Positions 22,210 through 31,619 of a stretch of 64,000 nt of DNA are shown here, piece by piece. Numbering within the stretch: the first letter of the stretch is position 1; each line of letters starts with the position of its first letter. The DNA is from Neoceratodus forsteri (taxonomy: Eukaryota > Chordata > Ceratodontiformes > Ceratodontidae), in NCBI GenBank assembly GCA_016271365.2, contig CM057456.1, positions 606,799,501 through 606,863,500 of the forward strand. Direction: 5' to 3'. The translations under genes and the position numbers were made by a program. The notes below the pieces were generated by a model. The model saw nothing but the letters and a program-made list of their open reading frames with translations. It did no database searches and was not told the DNA's origin.

Positions 22210-22731
22210 AAGGCAGTTCTCCTTTAAGGAAATGGACCCCAGGTCAAAATAAACAAGGAGCTGAAGCACGACAAGCAGTTTCGTGCCACTGTTAAGAGGG
22301 CTAGCAGGATGCAAGAATGCATAAAAACTAAGATGACCAGCAGAGCAGGGAAAACAGTCCTGCCACATTACAAGACCACAGTCAGGCTACGCCTAGAGTG
22401 CTGAGTGCAGTTCTGAGCCATGAATGCAAACAGGGTGTTGAAACAGTTAAAAAGATGCAATACGTGGCCACCGAAATGATCAGTATTATGGGAGACAGAA
22501 ACTATGAGGAGAGGCTGGAGGCCCTTAACATGTTCATCTCAGTGAAAAGGGGTCCAAGAAGGGACTTTAGCTCAGTCTTGCTTAAGGGCAAAGGACAAGA
22601 TCACACAGACTGGCAGAGATGTTTTATCTGGTGTGTTCCAGCAAGACATAGGAAAACACCCTGAAGCTCAGATGTACTAGATTCATAGGTAACATTAGGA
22701 GGCACTTCTCCCAGAGGGAAGTGAATCTTTA
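22210..22731 (+). mobile_element. old CR1 fragment (left part)
   Basis: Plus-strand CR1 C-terminal coding remnant. Across frames it reads LKHDKQFRATVKRASRMQECI near 22256, TVLPHYKTTVRLRLE near 22350 and YEERLEALNMF near 22500, ending with GGHFSQREV-like sequence. It is more diverged than the other CR1 copies and of a different subfamily. It is interrupted at 22731 and resumes at 23094 with NSLL-like sequence (TGTAACAGCCTATTAGTGG). Confidence 0.65.
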
Positions 22732-23093
22732 GGTGCTTTTACACACAGGTTTATGTAATGGAATAACTGTTATGGAAACAGTATTCCGTTACATCCCTTG
22801 TGTGTAAAGTGCATCTGTTTCTGCTCATAGGCTAATGTTCATCAAACCACAATCTCTCAGCTGTGAGTTTGCACCGCCAGTTCTCATTTCGTTGGGCTGT
22901 GTAAAACAGCCATTCCGAAGTGGTGCACAAACAGCAATTCAGCAGCAAGCTCTGTGGGGGTGCCAAGACACAAATGGAGGTGGGAGCTGCCGGAAAACTC
23001 GCGGAGTGTAAAGGGATCCTAAAAATGCAACAAAGCACAATGGCGCCACAGGTAACGCTCATTTCATTTTAAAAACCTGTGTGTAAAAGAGCC
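22732..23093. mobile_element. 362-bp inverted-repeat element (MITE), Harbinger-like
   Basis: The ends are inverted repeats of about 22 bases: GGTGCTTTTACACACAGGTTT on the left and the inverse of AAACCTGTGTGTAAAAGAGCC on the right. TTA precedes the left end and TTT follows the right, close to the TWA target typical of PIF/Harbinger. It carries no gene. An internal hairpin lies near 22757-22796. It sits inside a CR1 remnant that continues on both sides. The family assignment is inferred from the ends only. Confidence 0.7.
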
Positions 23094-23200
23094 TTTTATG
23101 TAACAGCCTATTAGTGGAGACAGTAAATATGAAGACAGTGCAGTCTTCAATGAGACCTGGATGAATTACAGCTTACTAAAGAAGTCGCAAAGTACCCTGA
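23094..23200 (+). mobile_element. old CR1 fragment (right part)
   Basis: Continuation of the fragment at 22210-22731: CAGCCTATTAGTGGAGACAG and TCAATGAGACCTGGATGAAT match the CR1 3' region. It fades after about 23200. Confidence 0.5.
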
Positions 23201-23514
23201 GTAGCATAGTTGGTGGAGAATCCCTTTAAATTAGTATAGCATATATTGTACAGCATACTGATTCATCCCTGCTTGTAATGTGTGTGTGTGGATAGTTACT
23301 TCTGCCATCATCATGTATGTATATTCCCTGTTGTAAACATTCATAACAAGTACGACTCTTAATATTTTACATGAAATATTCCCCCATAGTATAAGCATAT
23401 CCTTTAAGTGACTTTCTTTCATAACCCGTGAAACTACTGTGTTTCCATGTATTGAACAGTTTGGGAAAACATTAAAAGTATACCTCAATAAGTGCCCTTT
23501 TTGAACTTCAGGCT
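23201..23514. other. no recognisable feature
   Basis: AT-rich stretch with a TGTGTGTGTG run near 23279. Nothing coding is recognisable. Confidence 0.4.
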
Positions 23515-23917
23515 CCCCCTTTACAAATTTTTTTTTTTAATTTATATTTTTGATGATTTTCCCCCCGTTTCCTCCCCTGTTCCCCGGGGGCCCAGCACAT
23601 TGCATCGTGCATGCATGGAGACACATGCACCCCCCATGACACCAGCTCAGCCCCTTCTACCCCTCCCCGTGGCTATTGCCAGAGCTTCCTCAGGTCGGCG
23701 TCACCTCTGTCCCCCACTGGGTGGCAGCCAGTGGCTGGAGAGCCTTCAGTCCCTCCCAAGAGGAGAGAGATGTCTTGTGGTTGCTCAATCTCGCACCACC
23801 CCGAATGACCCCCAACAACCTGGGCTCATTCCCGAATCCAGGTCGCCAGCGCAGCACAAGGTGTGTCATCCATCACCTCAAGCCTTAGCGCTACTGGGCC
23901 GGCCCCCCTTTACAAAT
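23515..23917 (-). mobile_element. SINE-like insertion with 14-bp target duplication
   Basis: CCCCCTTTACAAAT flanks the insert at 23515-23528 and 23904-23917. The insert (23529-23903) on the minus strand starts GGCCGGCCCAGTAGCGCTAAGG and ends in an A-rich tail (plus-strand T run), as a retroposed SINE does. TAGCGCTAAGG near the head and GGATTCGGGAAT some 70 bases on weakly resemble the A and B boxes of a tRNA-type promoter. The body is GC-rich and unlike other repeats here. The 187-residue open frame that crosses it is chance. Confidence 0.65.
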
Positions 23918-24849
23918 CTTTTGATGTCCAGATCTATGAGCAGGGGTTTCTGCATTTGTGGACTGCTGGGAAGTAAAGTCGAGGAACAGTGGAAAGAAAG
24001 AGTGGTGTCAACAATTAGTGTGCCCACCATTCCTGTCTTGGTCGAAACAACTTAGTAAGAATGCCAGCTTCTGGCACTATAACCTGAACAGACACTGTCT
24101 TTTAATTCAATCTCTTTTTCCTATGCTGTTCCCTGGCCCTCCAATATCTGTAGAGTAATGACGAGGCCCCCTTCTGAACCCAGTACACAATTTGGGGGGT
24201 CATAGAAAGACACATCTATCAAGACAAACTCAGTCAGGTCTTCCTCCCTAACATGAAAGGCACGCTTGTCCCAGTCAGTGATGAGTGGGCATGCACTCAG
24301 GAGGGAGCATGGGGGGGGTGGGATTTAGTTTTTTATACCATGTAAGGTGCACAAGGCATATATGTGCCTATTTTCAGGCATGGCCTGGGAGAAATACAGA
24401 CTAACAGCAGGAACAGTGATGGCTTCTGCATTGCCCCTTCCCTACCTCCCAGATGTGCAATTAGTTAGAGGGAGCAACTGAACTAGCCTGGATGTGTACT
24501 TCTACTGCATGCCCCTTAAAATCCTACATCATAGGTGAAGAGGTGGTATCCTTTCTATTCTACAGGTATTAGACATCTTGGCTGGGGGTCGAGATATTGG
24601 AAGGGGATTCAAATTATGTTACAGACTCCTTCAGTAGTAGAAGATGCTGGTGACTTCTATTTAATGATGTAGGGAAAGGCAGGGGGGACCTGAGTAGCTA
24701 GTTTTGCATTTTATTAGTACCCCCAAATGAATTGGGGATCCATGGATATGGTCAAGTAAAAAAGGTGTATTACCCCCCCCCGGGGCAGCTGTTTAGTTTT
24801 TCTTGTTTCACAGCTAGACTATCCCAGCTGAGATCCAACATCTTGTTTC
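23918..24849. other. no recognisable feature
   Basis: No coding or repeat signal recognised. A C run lies at 24773-24781. Confidence 0.4.
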
Positions 24850-25012
24850 CAGGAGGATACAAGTTCTGCACATTTCTATAGCTGGATGGACTCCATCAAT
24901 GGGAGGTTAAGTGGCCTGCCAAAGATCACATGGTTGACTCCAGTGAGATTTAAACCTACAATCTCCTGGCTTCGAGGCCAATGCTCTAACCACTAGACCA
25001 CACTGCCTCCTG
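24850..25012 (-). mobile_element. tRNA-derived SINE (CORE/MIR-like)
   Basis: The minus strand begins GGAGGCAGTGTGGTCTAGTGG and carries an A-box-like TGGTCTAGTGG (25000-24990) and a B-box-like GGTTTAAATCT (24956-24946). These are followed by the conserved TGTGATCTTTGGCAGGCCAC and TTAACCTCC segment typical of MIR/CORE SINEs. The tRNA part would fold poorly and is not a functional tRNA. Beyond about 24850 the sequence is unclear. Confidence 0.72.
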
Positions 25013-26237
25013 AAATTTGTGTGCCTTTGGTTGTGTTTCTGCTGAGTGGCCTGAGTGGAACAAGCACTGTTCTGCAAAATTAACCACCAAAATCCAGAGT
25101 GTGTGTGTTGGGGGGGGGGGGGACCTGACTTGACTACAGTAAGACTACAGTATGGTACTGGAGAATGCTAACAGATACTGAAATACATCCAGCAGCGTTT
25201 CACTACTTGTAGCAAAAATGTGGTGTTAGCATTGTAGAGATTACTGATTTGACAACACCTGGGGCCTGGTTTTCAAAACTGGAAAAATTGCACACATATG
25301 GGAAAAAATGCAATGGGATGTTTTCAAGGGGGTAATTAGGAACAAAAGAAGGGAAGGGGATGGTGAAGCTCTGAACGGGCAGAGTAAAACAAGGATGGAA
25401 CATCAGGGAAGAGTTGATGAACTCATCGTCCATATCTTTCCTTAATCATCTATGTGTATGTGAGTGAGATAAGCACTGTATCCCAAAATGCATTACATAC
25501 CAATGGGAGTGCATGGTGGTGGTACCGTGGTGAGGCAGACTGAGAACAGCACTGTATTAAAAAATGGGCTACAATACATTGCGTGTGAGTGCAGAGAGGG
25601 TAGGGTGTCTGACAATGATTAATTAAAATAGAGGAGTCAATACATACCCTCCCCCATGGCAAATCTTCAAAATATTACAATTTTCTTTTGGTCTAAACCT
25701 TCTACTAAAAACACTTATTTAATCTCCATGGGGAGTGGGGGCCTCTTGGTGTTCATTTTAATGATCCAATGCGAATTAAGCCTAGCCACCAAACTGCAAA
25801 CATTTAATTATGATTTTTTTTTACATATCTATACGTAGCTCTCCAACTGATATTAGCACTGGTACGCCATGCATGGGTGGGAGTGATGGGGTTCAGGCTA
25901 ACTGCATACCTTGATTGGAGTATCACATTTTACAGTAGGACAAGTAGATTTATGTAGACACTTCACCAGATGAGCACAAAACTGAAACATTTCTCGGTTG
26001 TTGCGCATACCATCAGGACGCAATGTCTTTTGTTTATTTTAATGTGAGTATATACTAATAAGATAAGGTAATTGATATTATTTATTGTTGTTTTGATATA
26101 TATTTTTCTTAGGCTATAGCGCCATTTAAAAACTATTAAAAAAAGTTAAAAAACAATTTCATGTATGCATCTTCTGTGGATCACAAACAGACCAAATAAA
26201 TTTGTTATTTTAAATGGCTGGGGAGCCATCATGAGAG
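25013..26237. other. no gene; homopolymer run
   Basis: No coding signal recognised. A run of about 13 G lies at 25110-25122. Confidence 0.4.
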
Positions 26238-26289
26238 TAAATGAGCCTAAGGGGAAATAAACAATTTATTTCCCCCTTTGGCTCATTTA
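26238..26289. repeat. near-perfect 24-bp-stem hairpin
   Basis: TAAATGAGCCTAAGGGG and AAATAAA (26238-26261) are the inverse of TTTATTTCCCC and CTTTGGCTCATTTA (26265-26289), with a loop of 3-4 bases and a couple of mismatches. It could be the core of a small palindromic element or an inversion junction. No outer matching ends were found. Confidence 0.8.
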
Positions 26290-26552
26290 TGTTTCACTTG
26301 GACATGTCATCAGTCTCTTTAACTGTCAATCAATGTGATTGACAACTGAACTAAACCAATTCGGCACTTATTAATCTGAAAATTCCACCCAGTCACATTA
26401 CTGTATTCAGACTGAAAATCCCACTGCTGCAGACAGCTTGATTCCCCACACTTCTCTCTGTTTAGCATCCCTGTATATTTTATTTAACTTTTCAGATTCA
26501 GCCACATATTTTTCTATGTCCACTGAACATGTCAAAATCTTAAAATTATGAA

Positions 26553-26684
26553 AACTGTTCAAAACTACTAAATTTTCTCATGGCCACGCATCCACATTGG
26601 TGCCATATCCCCCCAGGGAACTGTTCAAAACAACTAAATATCCTCATGGCCATGCATCCACATTGGAGTCACCCCCCAGAGAGC
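26553..26684. repeat. 66-bp tandem duplication
   Basis: AACTGTTCAAAAC begins at 26553 and again at 26619. Both copies share CTCATGGCC and GCATCCACATTGG. Confidence 0.85.
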
Positions 26685-27734
26685 ATCCAGATCTGTTCAA
26701 ACGGGAAATGCAAACAGCAACTAGCCTGTAAAGTTTGAATCTCAGGGAGATGCACATCCAAGCACAAACATTGGCAGGCATATGCAATGTATGCTGTTGC
26801 ATACAAACAAAATCTGCTGGTGGTAGTAGCATGGATCTGTTGAGCCTGATCCCAACTAACTAGTGAGAAACTCCACCTGACTTCCATACACATGGTACAG
26901 AATTCTTTATGTTAACAGTGAGTCACCTCAAGGAATGTGATGGGGAGGTGGGAGGAGGATATGATATCACTCATGTTTTTGCAAGTTGGTGACTGATGGC
27001 TGATGGTCGAGGACTCCAAGAAGAGGTGTGCTAACGTGCATGTTCCCACTAGTGGGGGAAGCAGATCTGTGGGCTCTCGGTGGGCTTTATCAATAAATAA
27101 ATAGAGATCTCTGGCTATATTTTCCTTTATTGGATTTGGCCAATGCCAGTGACTGGAGCAGCTCCTGTGACTTTGAACAGTGAGGCAGCGTCTAGCTGCA
27201 GTGCAGTGAGCAAACTGCATTCAGACTGGAGACAAACCAAAGGTCGAGGTGGGGGTCAGATACAAGGAAAGAATCCAAGCTGACATTAAAAAAAAAACAC
27301 AGTTCAAGCTTTCGATTTTGATCCCAGCTTATTTGGTGCAGGGGTGGAGAGGCAGGGAAATGCCAAACAGAAGGCTGAAAACAGCTCATAGTGCAATTTG
27401 GATCTGAGAGTGTGCAACAGCTGCATGAGACAAAGAAGATAAAAGCAGGTTTGTGTTCCCAATATTTTTTTTAGTAAGCTAAATGGGAAAAACCTTCCCT
27501 CTCCATGCACTCTGGGAGAGGGGAGCAAGTTGTTTGGGAAACCCTCCAAGCTGGAAAAATATATATTTTGCTTGTTTCATCTTAAAAAAAAAAATTGGTT
27601 GAAAGTCCCCATTTATATACAAAAATGGAGCATGGTTGGCAGAAGAGAGAGCAGGGAAAGTGCACATCAAAAATGGAAAAGGCCTCAATGTGCAGACAGC
27701 TTATGTTACATACAGCTTTATTTAACATAAATCA
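26685..27734. other. no recognisable feature
   Basis: Several short frames but no motif. An A run lies near 27287 and another near 27583. Confidence 0.4.
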
Positions 27735-27834
27735 GCATGAAAAAGATTAGACTGGTTCTGCTTTAAGCAAGAGTATATAGTGCCAAATGACCTCTCACAC
27801 ACACTGCAATGGCTGTCAACAGAAGCCACAAATA

Positions 27835-27863
27835 CACAATGCATTCTATACAGGATTCACCAG
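27835..27863 (-). ncRNA. degenerate hammerhead-type core (copy 1)
   Basis: On the minus strand CUGGUGA (27863-27857) replaces CUGAUGA, followed by AUCCU-GUAU-AGAAU, which can still form most of stem II. The GAAA box is lost. Recognised mainly by its equivalence to the copies at 28198-28230 and 28682-28717. Confidence 0.4.
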
Positions 27864-28197
27864 AGTGCCTTGTCTATAACAGCACAAGCAAAGGATGAAC
27901 CAGCCATAGTTTGATGTTACAGGTTTGGCTCATGGTGGAGCCCCAAATTAGGAAACTAATTAAAAAGTCAAAGAACCTCAGCACAAAAGAACTGAGGCAA
28001 GGGTTACCTGGAAAAGGCACGGTAATAAAGCTAGGTTTCAAAGAAATGTTGAATTACACATATCCCATAATGCAATGCATTGTGTAACATATATGCAAAT
28101 CACCATGAAAGAGTTTAGGCTGGTTCCACTTTAACCAAGAGTACATGGTGCCAAATGACCTTTCACACACTCTGTAGAGGCTAAAACAGAAGACACA

Positions 28198-28230
28198 GAC
28201 ACGTGTTTCATCCTACACAAGACTCATTAG
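28198..28230 (-). ncRNA. hammerhead-type ribozyme core (copy 2)
   Basis: The minus strand reads CUAAUGA (28230-28224), then GUCUU-GUGU-AGGAU, which pairs as a 5-bp stem II with tetraloop. GAAA-CACGUGUC follows, where the palindromic ACACGUGU gives the very short stem III and GUC is the expected cleavage triplet. One core base is changed (G to A in CUGAUGA), which should abolish cleavage. Confidence 0.6.
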
Positions 28231-28260
28231 TGTCCTAGACAGGTTAAAGCCAGTTCGGTT

Positions 28261-28455
28261 GGGAGGCAGTATAGTGTAGTGATGGAGAGCACTGAGCTGC
28301 AAACTTAGAGAACTGGATCTGAATCCTACAGCCATCACTTCCATGCTACGTGACCATGAGCAAATCATTTAACTTCCCTGTGTTCCCTAGATGCACCTCG
28401 AAACAAGCCTTAGCTTAGTGTGTCTTTCCTGGCCAAAAATTGTAAAGAAAAAAGC
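28261..28455 (+). mobile_element. tRNA-derived SINE (CORE/MIR-like), plus strand
   Basis: Starts GGGAGGCAGTATAGTGTAGTG (A-box-like), has a B-box-like GGATCTGAATCCT near 28315-28327, then GTGACCATGAGCAAATC and TTTAACTTCCCTGTG, the conserved MIR/CORE segment. It ends near an A-rich stretch at about 28445. It lies between the direct and inverted copies of the hammerhead-bearing repeat. Confidence 0.75.
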
Positions 28456-28469
28456 AGAACCAGTCTTAA

Positions 28470-28790
28470 TCCTTTTGCTGGTGATTTGCATTATGAGAAT
28501 ATGTATAATTTTAAATTTCTTTGAAACCTGGCTTTATTGCCAACACCCTTCTCAATGCTTTTGTGTTGAGGTTCTTTGATTTTTGGATTACTTTCCTGTT
28601 TTGCACTCCACTATGAACCAAACCAGTAAGCTAAATTATGATTTGTTTGTACTTTCCCTGGATTCTTACAGATAAGGCACACTGATGAGTGCTGTGCAGG
28701 ATGAAACACATTTGTGGCTTCTGTTTTTTCAGCCTTTGCCCAATGGGTGAGAGGACATTTAGCACCATGCATGTTTGTTTTTTTACTTTC
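28470..28790 (+). repeat. inverted copy of the hammerhead-bearing repeat
   Basis: In plus orientation this carries GGTGATTTGCATTATG, AATTTCTTTGAAACCTGG, GTGTTGAGGTTCTTTGA and TGGTTCATAGTGG in reverse complement, all matching the inverse of 27930-28255. It also has the hammerhead core at 28682 and GTGGCTTCTGTTTTTTCAGCC. Together with 27735-28255 it forms a large inverted repeat around a SINE. Confidence 0.75.
28682..28717 (+). ncRNA. hammerhead-type ribozyme core (copy 3)
   Basis: An intact CUGAUGA box (28682-28688), then GUGCU-GUGC-AGGAU as stem II with one G-G mismatch, then an intact GAAA (28703-28706) and CACAUUUGUGG, where stem III and the cleavage triplet have drifted. Comparison with copy 2 suggests a consensus GUCCU/AGGAC stem II, the standard hammerhead form. 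Confidence 0.6.
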
Positions 28791-28859
28791 TTTATGACTC
28801 CCCTGAACTGGGGGGATGTACCCCATGTCTGAACTGTTTATTGCAAGGTCCAGGATGCT

Positions 28860-29040
28860 CCTCTCTTCATAAAGCAACAATCTTACAGTCTTTGGTCAGA
28901 AAGCTAACAGTTCAAAATGTTGCTGGGAAAAATGGATGAACATCACAAATATCCAGTATTCAGTTCCTCTTTATTGTATCACTTTGCATCTTACGATTGA
29001 CACGGTTTCGTGGTCGTCACCACTTCATCAGACCACTGTG
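28860..29040 (-). mobile_element. Penelope-like element terminal fragment
   Basis: In minus orientation: a hammerhead-type block, then a spacer with AATAAAG near 28972, then AACTGAATACTGGATA and TTCATCCATTTTTCCC. This is the usual order of a PLE terminal repeat tail. No coding part is attached. Confidence 0.6.
28999..29031 (-). ncRNA. hammerhead-type ribozyme core, best conserved
   Basis: The minus strand reads CUGAUGA (29031-29025), one extra A, a perfect 5-bp stem II GUGGU-GACG-ACCAC, GAAA, then CCGUGUC, giving a 2-bp AC/GU stem III and a GUC cleavage triplet. All invariant core bases are present. The extra base before stem II is shared with many PLE copies. Confidence 0.7.
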
Positions 29041-29061
29041 TTTGGAGGAGTACATGATGGA

Positions 29062-29806
29062 GGGAGGCACTGACAGCCACCAAACAGGAAAGGGACATGG
29101 GAGTAATCATATCTGATGATTTAAAGGTTACCAAACAATGTGAGAAGGCTGTGAGGAGAGCCAGTGGAATGCTGGGCTGCATAGGAAATGGTATCTCCAG
29201 CAGAAGAAAGGAGGTGGTGATGCCAATGTATAGAACATTGGTGCGATCTCATCTAGAGTACTGTGTCCAGTTCTGGAGGCCACATCTCCGGAAAGACATA
29301 GACAGAGTAGAAGCAGTTCAGAGAAGGGCAACAAAAATGGTGCAGGGGTTGCACCAAAAGTCATATGAAGGGAGACTGGAGGATCTCAATATCTGTTCCC
29401 TGGAGGAGAGAGAGGAGGGGGGGATATGAGAGAGACTTTCAAATACCTCAAATAAGGTAAATAAGGTACAAGAGGGTAACATCTTCAAAAAAAGATGTTC
29501 AAGAACAAGGGGCCATGATATGAAGATAGAAGGAGGTAGACTTAAGGGTAACATGAGAAAGTATTTTTTCATGGAAAGGGTGGTAGATCCATGGAATAGC
29601 CTCCCAGCAGAGGTTTTAGGGGCAAAAACAGTAGAGGAATTTAAAATTGCATGGAACAGACATAAAGGAACTCTTGCAATAGGAAAGAGCGGGTAAACCA
29701 CAGATTATTTAGGATCTGTGGTATATGAAACAGCTAGGGAAAATGGGCAGACTAGGTGGGCAAAGTGGTCCTTATCTGCCATCAAATTCGATGTTTCTAT
29801 GTTTAT
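29062..29806 (+). mobile_element. 5'-truncated CR1-type LINE, 3' end
   Basis: Plus-strand CR1 end. Frame 29097-29429 encodes MGVIISDDLKVTKQCEKAV, RMLGC-like GMLGCIGNGISSRRKEV, LEYCVQFWRPHLRKDI and RRATKMVQGLHQKSYEGRL. It then shifts frame and continues with RTRGHDMKIEGGRL, FMERVVDPWNSLPAEVLGAKT. The 3' end is GATGTTTCTATGTTTA (29792-29807), the CR1 tail shared by other copies here. It is among the less decayed copies. Confidence 0.87.
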
Positions 29807-29810
29807 CCTC

Positions 29811-30060
29811 TGCTCCAGGAAGTTTCTTGCAGCAGCCTGTAGTTTACAGGCTCCTGTGGCACCTATGGTAGGTGGAACCATGGGATGAAGTTCATTCACA
29901 TATCGGGCCTGTGTAGTACAGTATGGTCTGCATGCCCATTGGTCCACGCAGATCATACTCTACGCCGTCATTCGGTGGGCAGCTGGGCGGCATGTGGTCG
30001 GGGTGCTGCCATCTGCCAATGACGGGGGGGTGCTGGGTGACGGGGGACCTCTGTGGGTGG
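29811..30060. other. no recognisable feature
   Basis: GC-moderate sequence without a recognised motif. Confidence 0.35.
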
Positions 30061-30240
30061 ATGGGGAGAGGAGTACCTCTGGACCACCAGGGATAGGTTG
30101 TTTCATTGTGCTCACGATTGGGCAATAGGGGATTGCCACTGGACCTCCAAGGTTATGTTTTATGAATGCCCATGATCGGGCAGTAGGGGGCTTCCCACTA
30201 GACCACCAGGGATCATATCTGTACATATGCTTGCAATCGG
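30061..30240. repeat. minisatellite, three ~60-bp units
   Basis: GGACCACCAGGGAT-like starts occur at 30081, 30141 and 30200 (GGACCACCAG, GGACCTCCAA, AGACCACCAG). Each unit ends in (A/T)CGGGCAGTAGGGG-like sequence. Because 60 is a multiple of three, several spurious frames stay open here. Confidence 0.8.
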
Positions 30241-30399
30241 GCGACGGGGTTGGGGGCACAATGCTCCCAGGGAAGGGTGCTTGTGGACGGTGTTCCTGCT
30301 GACTGGGTGGCTACCCATGGCTGGTGGCTGTTGTTTTACACCATGCTCTACAGCCGCCCGCCTGTTGGTGGCTGGCATTTGAGCCATTTTTTTTTGGCT

Positions 30400-31130
30400 C
30401 AACCTTGTGCACCAGTGTGCAGCGCATGTAAGGGTCGCGCCAGCATATGCGACGCACATCCCAGGCTGAATATCGGGATGTGCCACATATGCATGGGCAT
30501 GCCCCCTGCACCTGCGCCGCATACATTACCAATGCGCCCTGGCACATCGGGGGTTGCGCTGTGCAGCCTGCCCCTTTGAATATCACACCGGGGCGCATTG
30601 TGGGGTTGCGCCAGGTGGAACCCCTTTGAATATCCAGGCCTGTATAAGCATATAAAGTTTTTGAGGCATGTTAGACAATAGCATATATACTGTATGTGAA
30701 CAATGTAAATTGTTATACAAAGTTAGAATATGAATAGCGTTAAGTATTGCTGCTGTGACATTTGGAAATATGTAAGACACTCAAGGTAATGGGGGGCATT
30801 TTTAGAGGAGATGCACCGGCACATCTCAAGAAATGGTGCTGCAGCACGATATTCAAAGGGTGGAGATGCATCATGCATCTCCAACTGTGCCCAAGCGCAG
30901 CCATAATATATGCGGCACATCTCCAGGGGGCCTGTCCATGAATATATGGCACATCCCCATATTCTTCCGAGATGTGTGGCACATCTGCCTGCACATCTCA
31001 GAGATGTGCCGCAGAAAGTTAGGCATGGTAGAAACATGCCTATCTTATAGCCACCCACAGGCGGACTGCCATACTGCACACAGCGGCACAGCAGCTGCCA
31101 GCCCCTGCAGACCGGTGGCACCACCCCTCC
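30400..31130. repeat. GC-rich repetitive region with GAATATC and GCACATCTC motifs
   Basis: Contains CTTTGAATATC near 30575 and 30628 and its inverse GATATTCAAAG near 30850. Many copies of variants of GATGTGCCGCACATCT lie between 30790 and 31010 in both orientations. Such motifs look like the subterminal repeats of a non-autonomous DNA transposon, and the TTTGAATAT motif is shared with the element at 58704-60541. I could not find a convincing pair of outer ends. Open frames across it are low-complexity. Confidence 0.5.
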
Positions 31131-31159
31131 TATCCGCAATGCCCAATTGACTAAAATTA

Positions 31160-31500
31160 ACCCCTTGCCCATTTCCATAATGTAGTGGTACCCCTTATCA
31201 TCCCCGAACCCAGACCAAATAAAATTATTGCCCGATCCCTTTTTCCATAGTGTAGTGTCCCCTCATCCTGATTCCCTTTCAGATAATAAATAATTAAATT
31301 GCTGCCTTTTTTTCCATAGTGTAGTGGACCCCCCTCCCCGTCCTAATCCCTGTTTGAAATAAGAAACTGAACATCCCCTGCCCACTTCCATAGAGGAGTG
31401 GCACCCCCCCTCCCATTCCCGAACCCCGATCATGGTATAATCCATAAAATGATATTGCCCCAGTCCCTGGTAGTCTAGTGGACCCCCATTCCCCAACCCC
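31160..31500. repeat. minisatellite, about five units of 68-80 bp
   Basis: The core (T)TTCCATAGTGTAGTGG(A/T)CCCC recurs near 31170, 31240, 31312, 31386 and, diverged, 31465. Each is followed by a C-rich part with CCCGAACCC and an AT-rich AAATAAAATTATTGCC part. Units differ in length by indels. Confidence 0.75.
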
Positions 31501-31619
31501 ACACACTCAGGAACACACATCCCACCCCGCTCACCTGTCCCTGCATGGCCAGGCAGCCGGTGAGCAGCACAGCCCTCCACACACCTCCACAGCTGCCCGC
31601 CAACTGAACTGGCATAGAC

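Larger units (their letters stand above)
27735..28255 (-). repeat. two tandem ~368-bp PLE/retrozyme-type repeats with hammerhead-like cores
   Basis: TGCCAAATGACC occurs at 27781 and 28149, giving a 368-bp period. Around it the copies match through CTTTCACACAC and the segment that on the minus strand holds a hammerhead-type core. Between the two cores lies the unit body (about 27930-28080: TCAAAGAACCTCAGCAC, GGTTTCAAAGAAAT, CATAATGCAATGCATT, GCAAATCACCATGAA). The second unit is incomplete at its right. A third, inverted copy lies at 28470-28790 and a related body at 41060-41290. Tandem units of this size with type I hammerheads are known from animal retrozymes and PLE terminal repeats. No protein is encoded. 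Confidence 0.7.

Noticed and set aside
23492..24055. 187-residue plus-strand open frame
   Set aside because: It crosses both target duplications of the SINE-like insertion, so it cannot be one old gene, and it is Pro/Ser-rich low complexity.
24941..25010. tRNA gene
   Set aside because: A and B boxes are visible, but the acceptor and T arms do not pair properly and the MIR/CORE segment follows, so it is a SINE head.
30160..31178. Several 80-150 residue frames
   Set aside because: They lie in minisatellite and motif-repeat DNA and are compositionally odd (Cys, His, Pro). No family is recognised.
31160..31500. CRISPR-like spaced repeats
   Set aside because: Units are contiguous and diverged with variable length, the genome is vertebrate, and no cas gene is near. 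It is a minisatellite.
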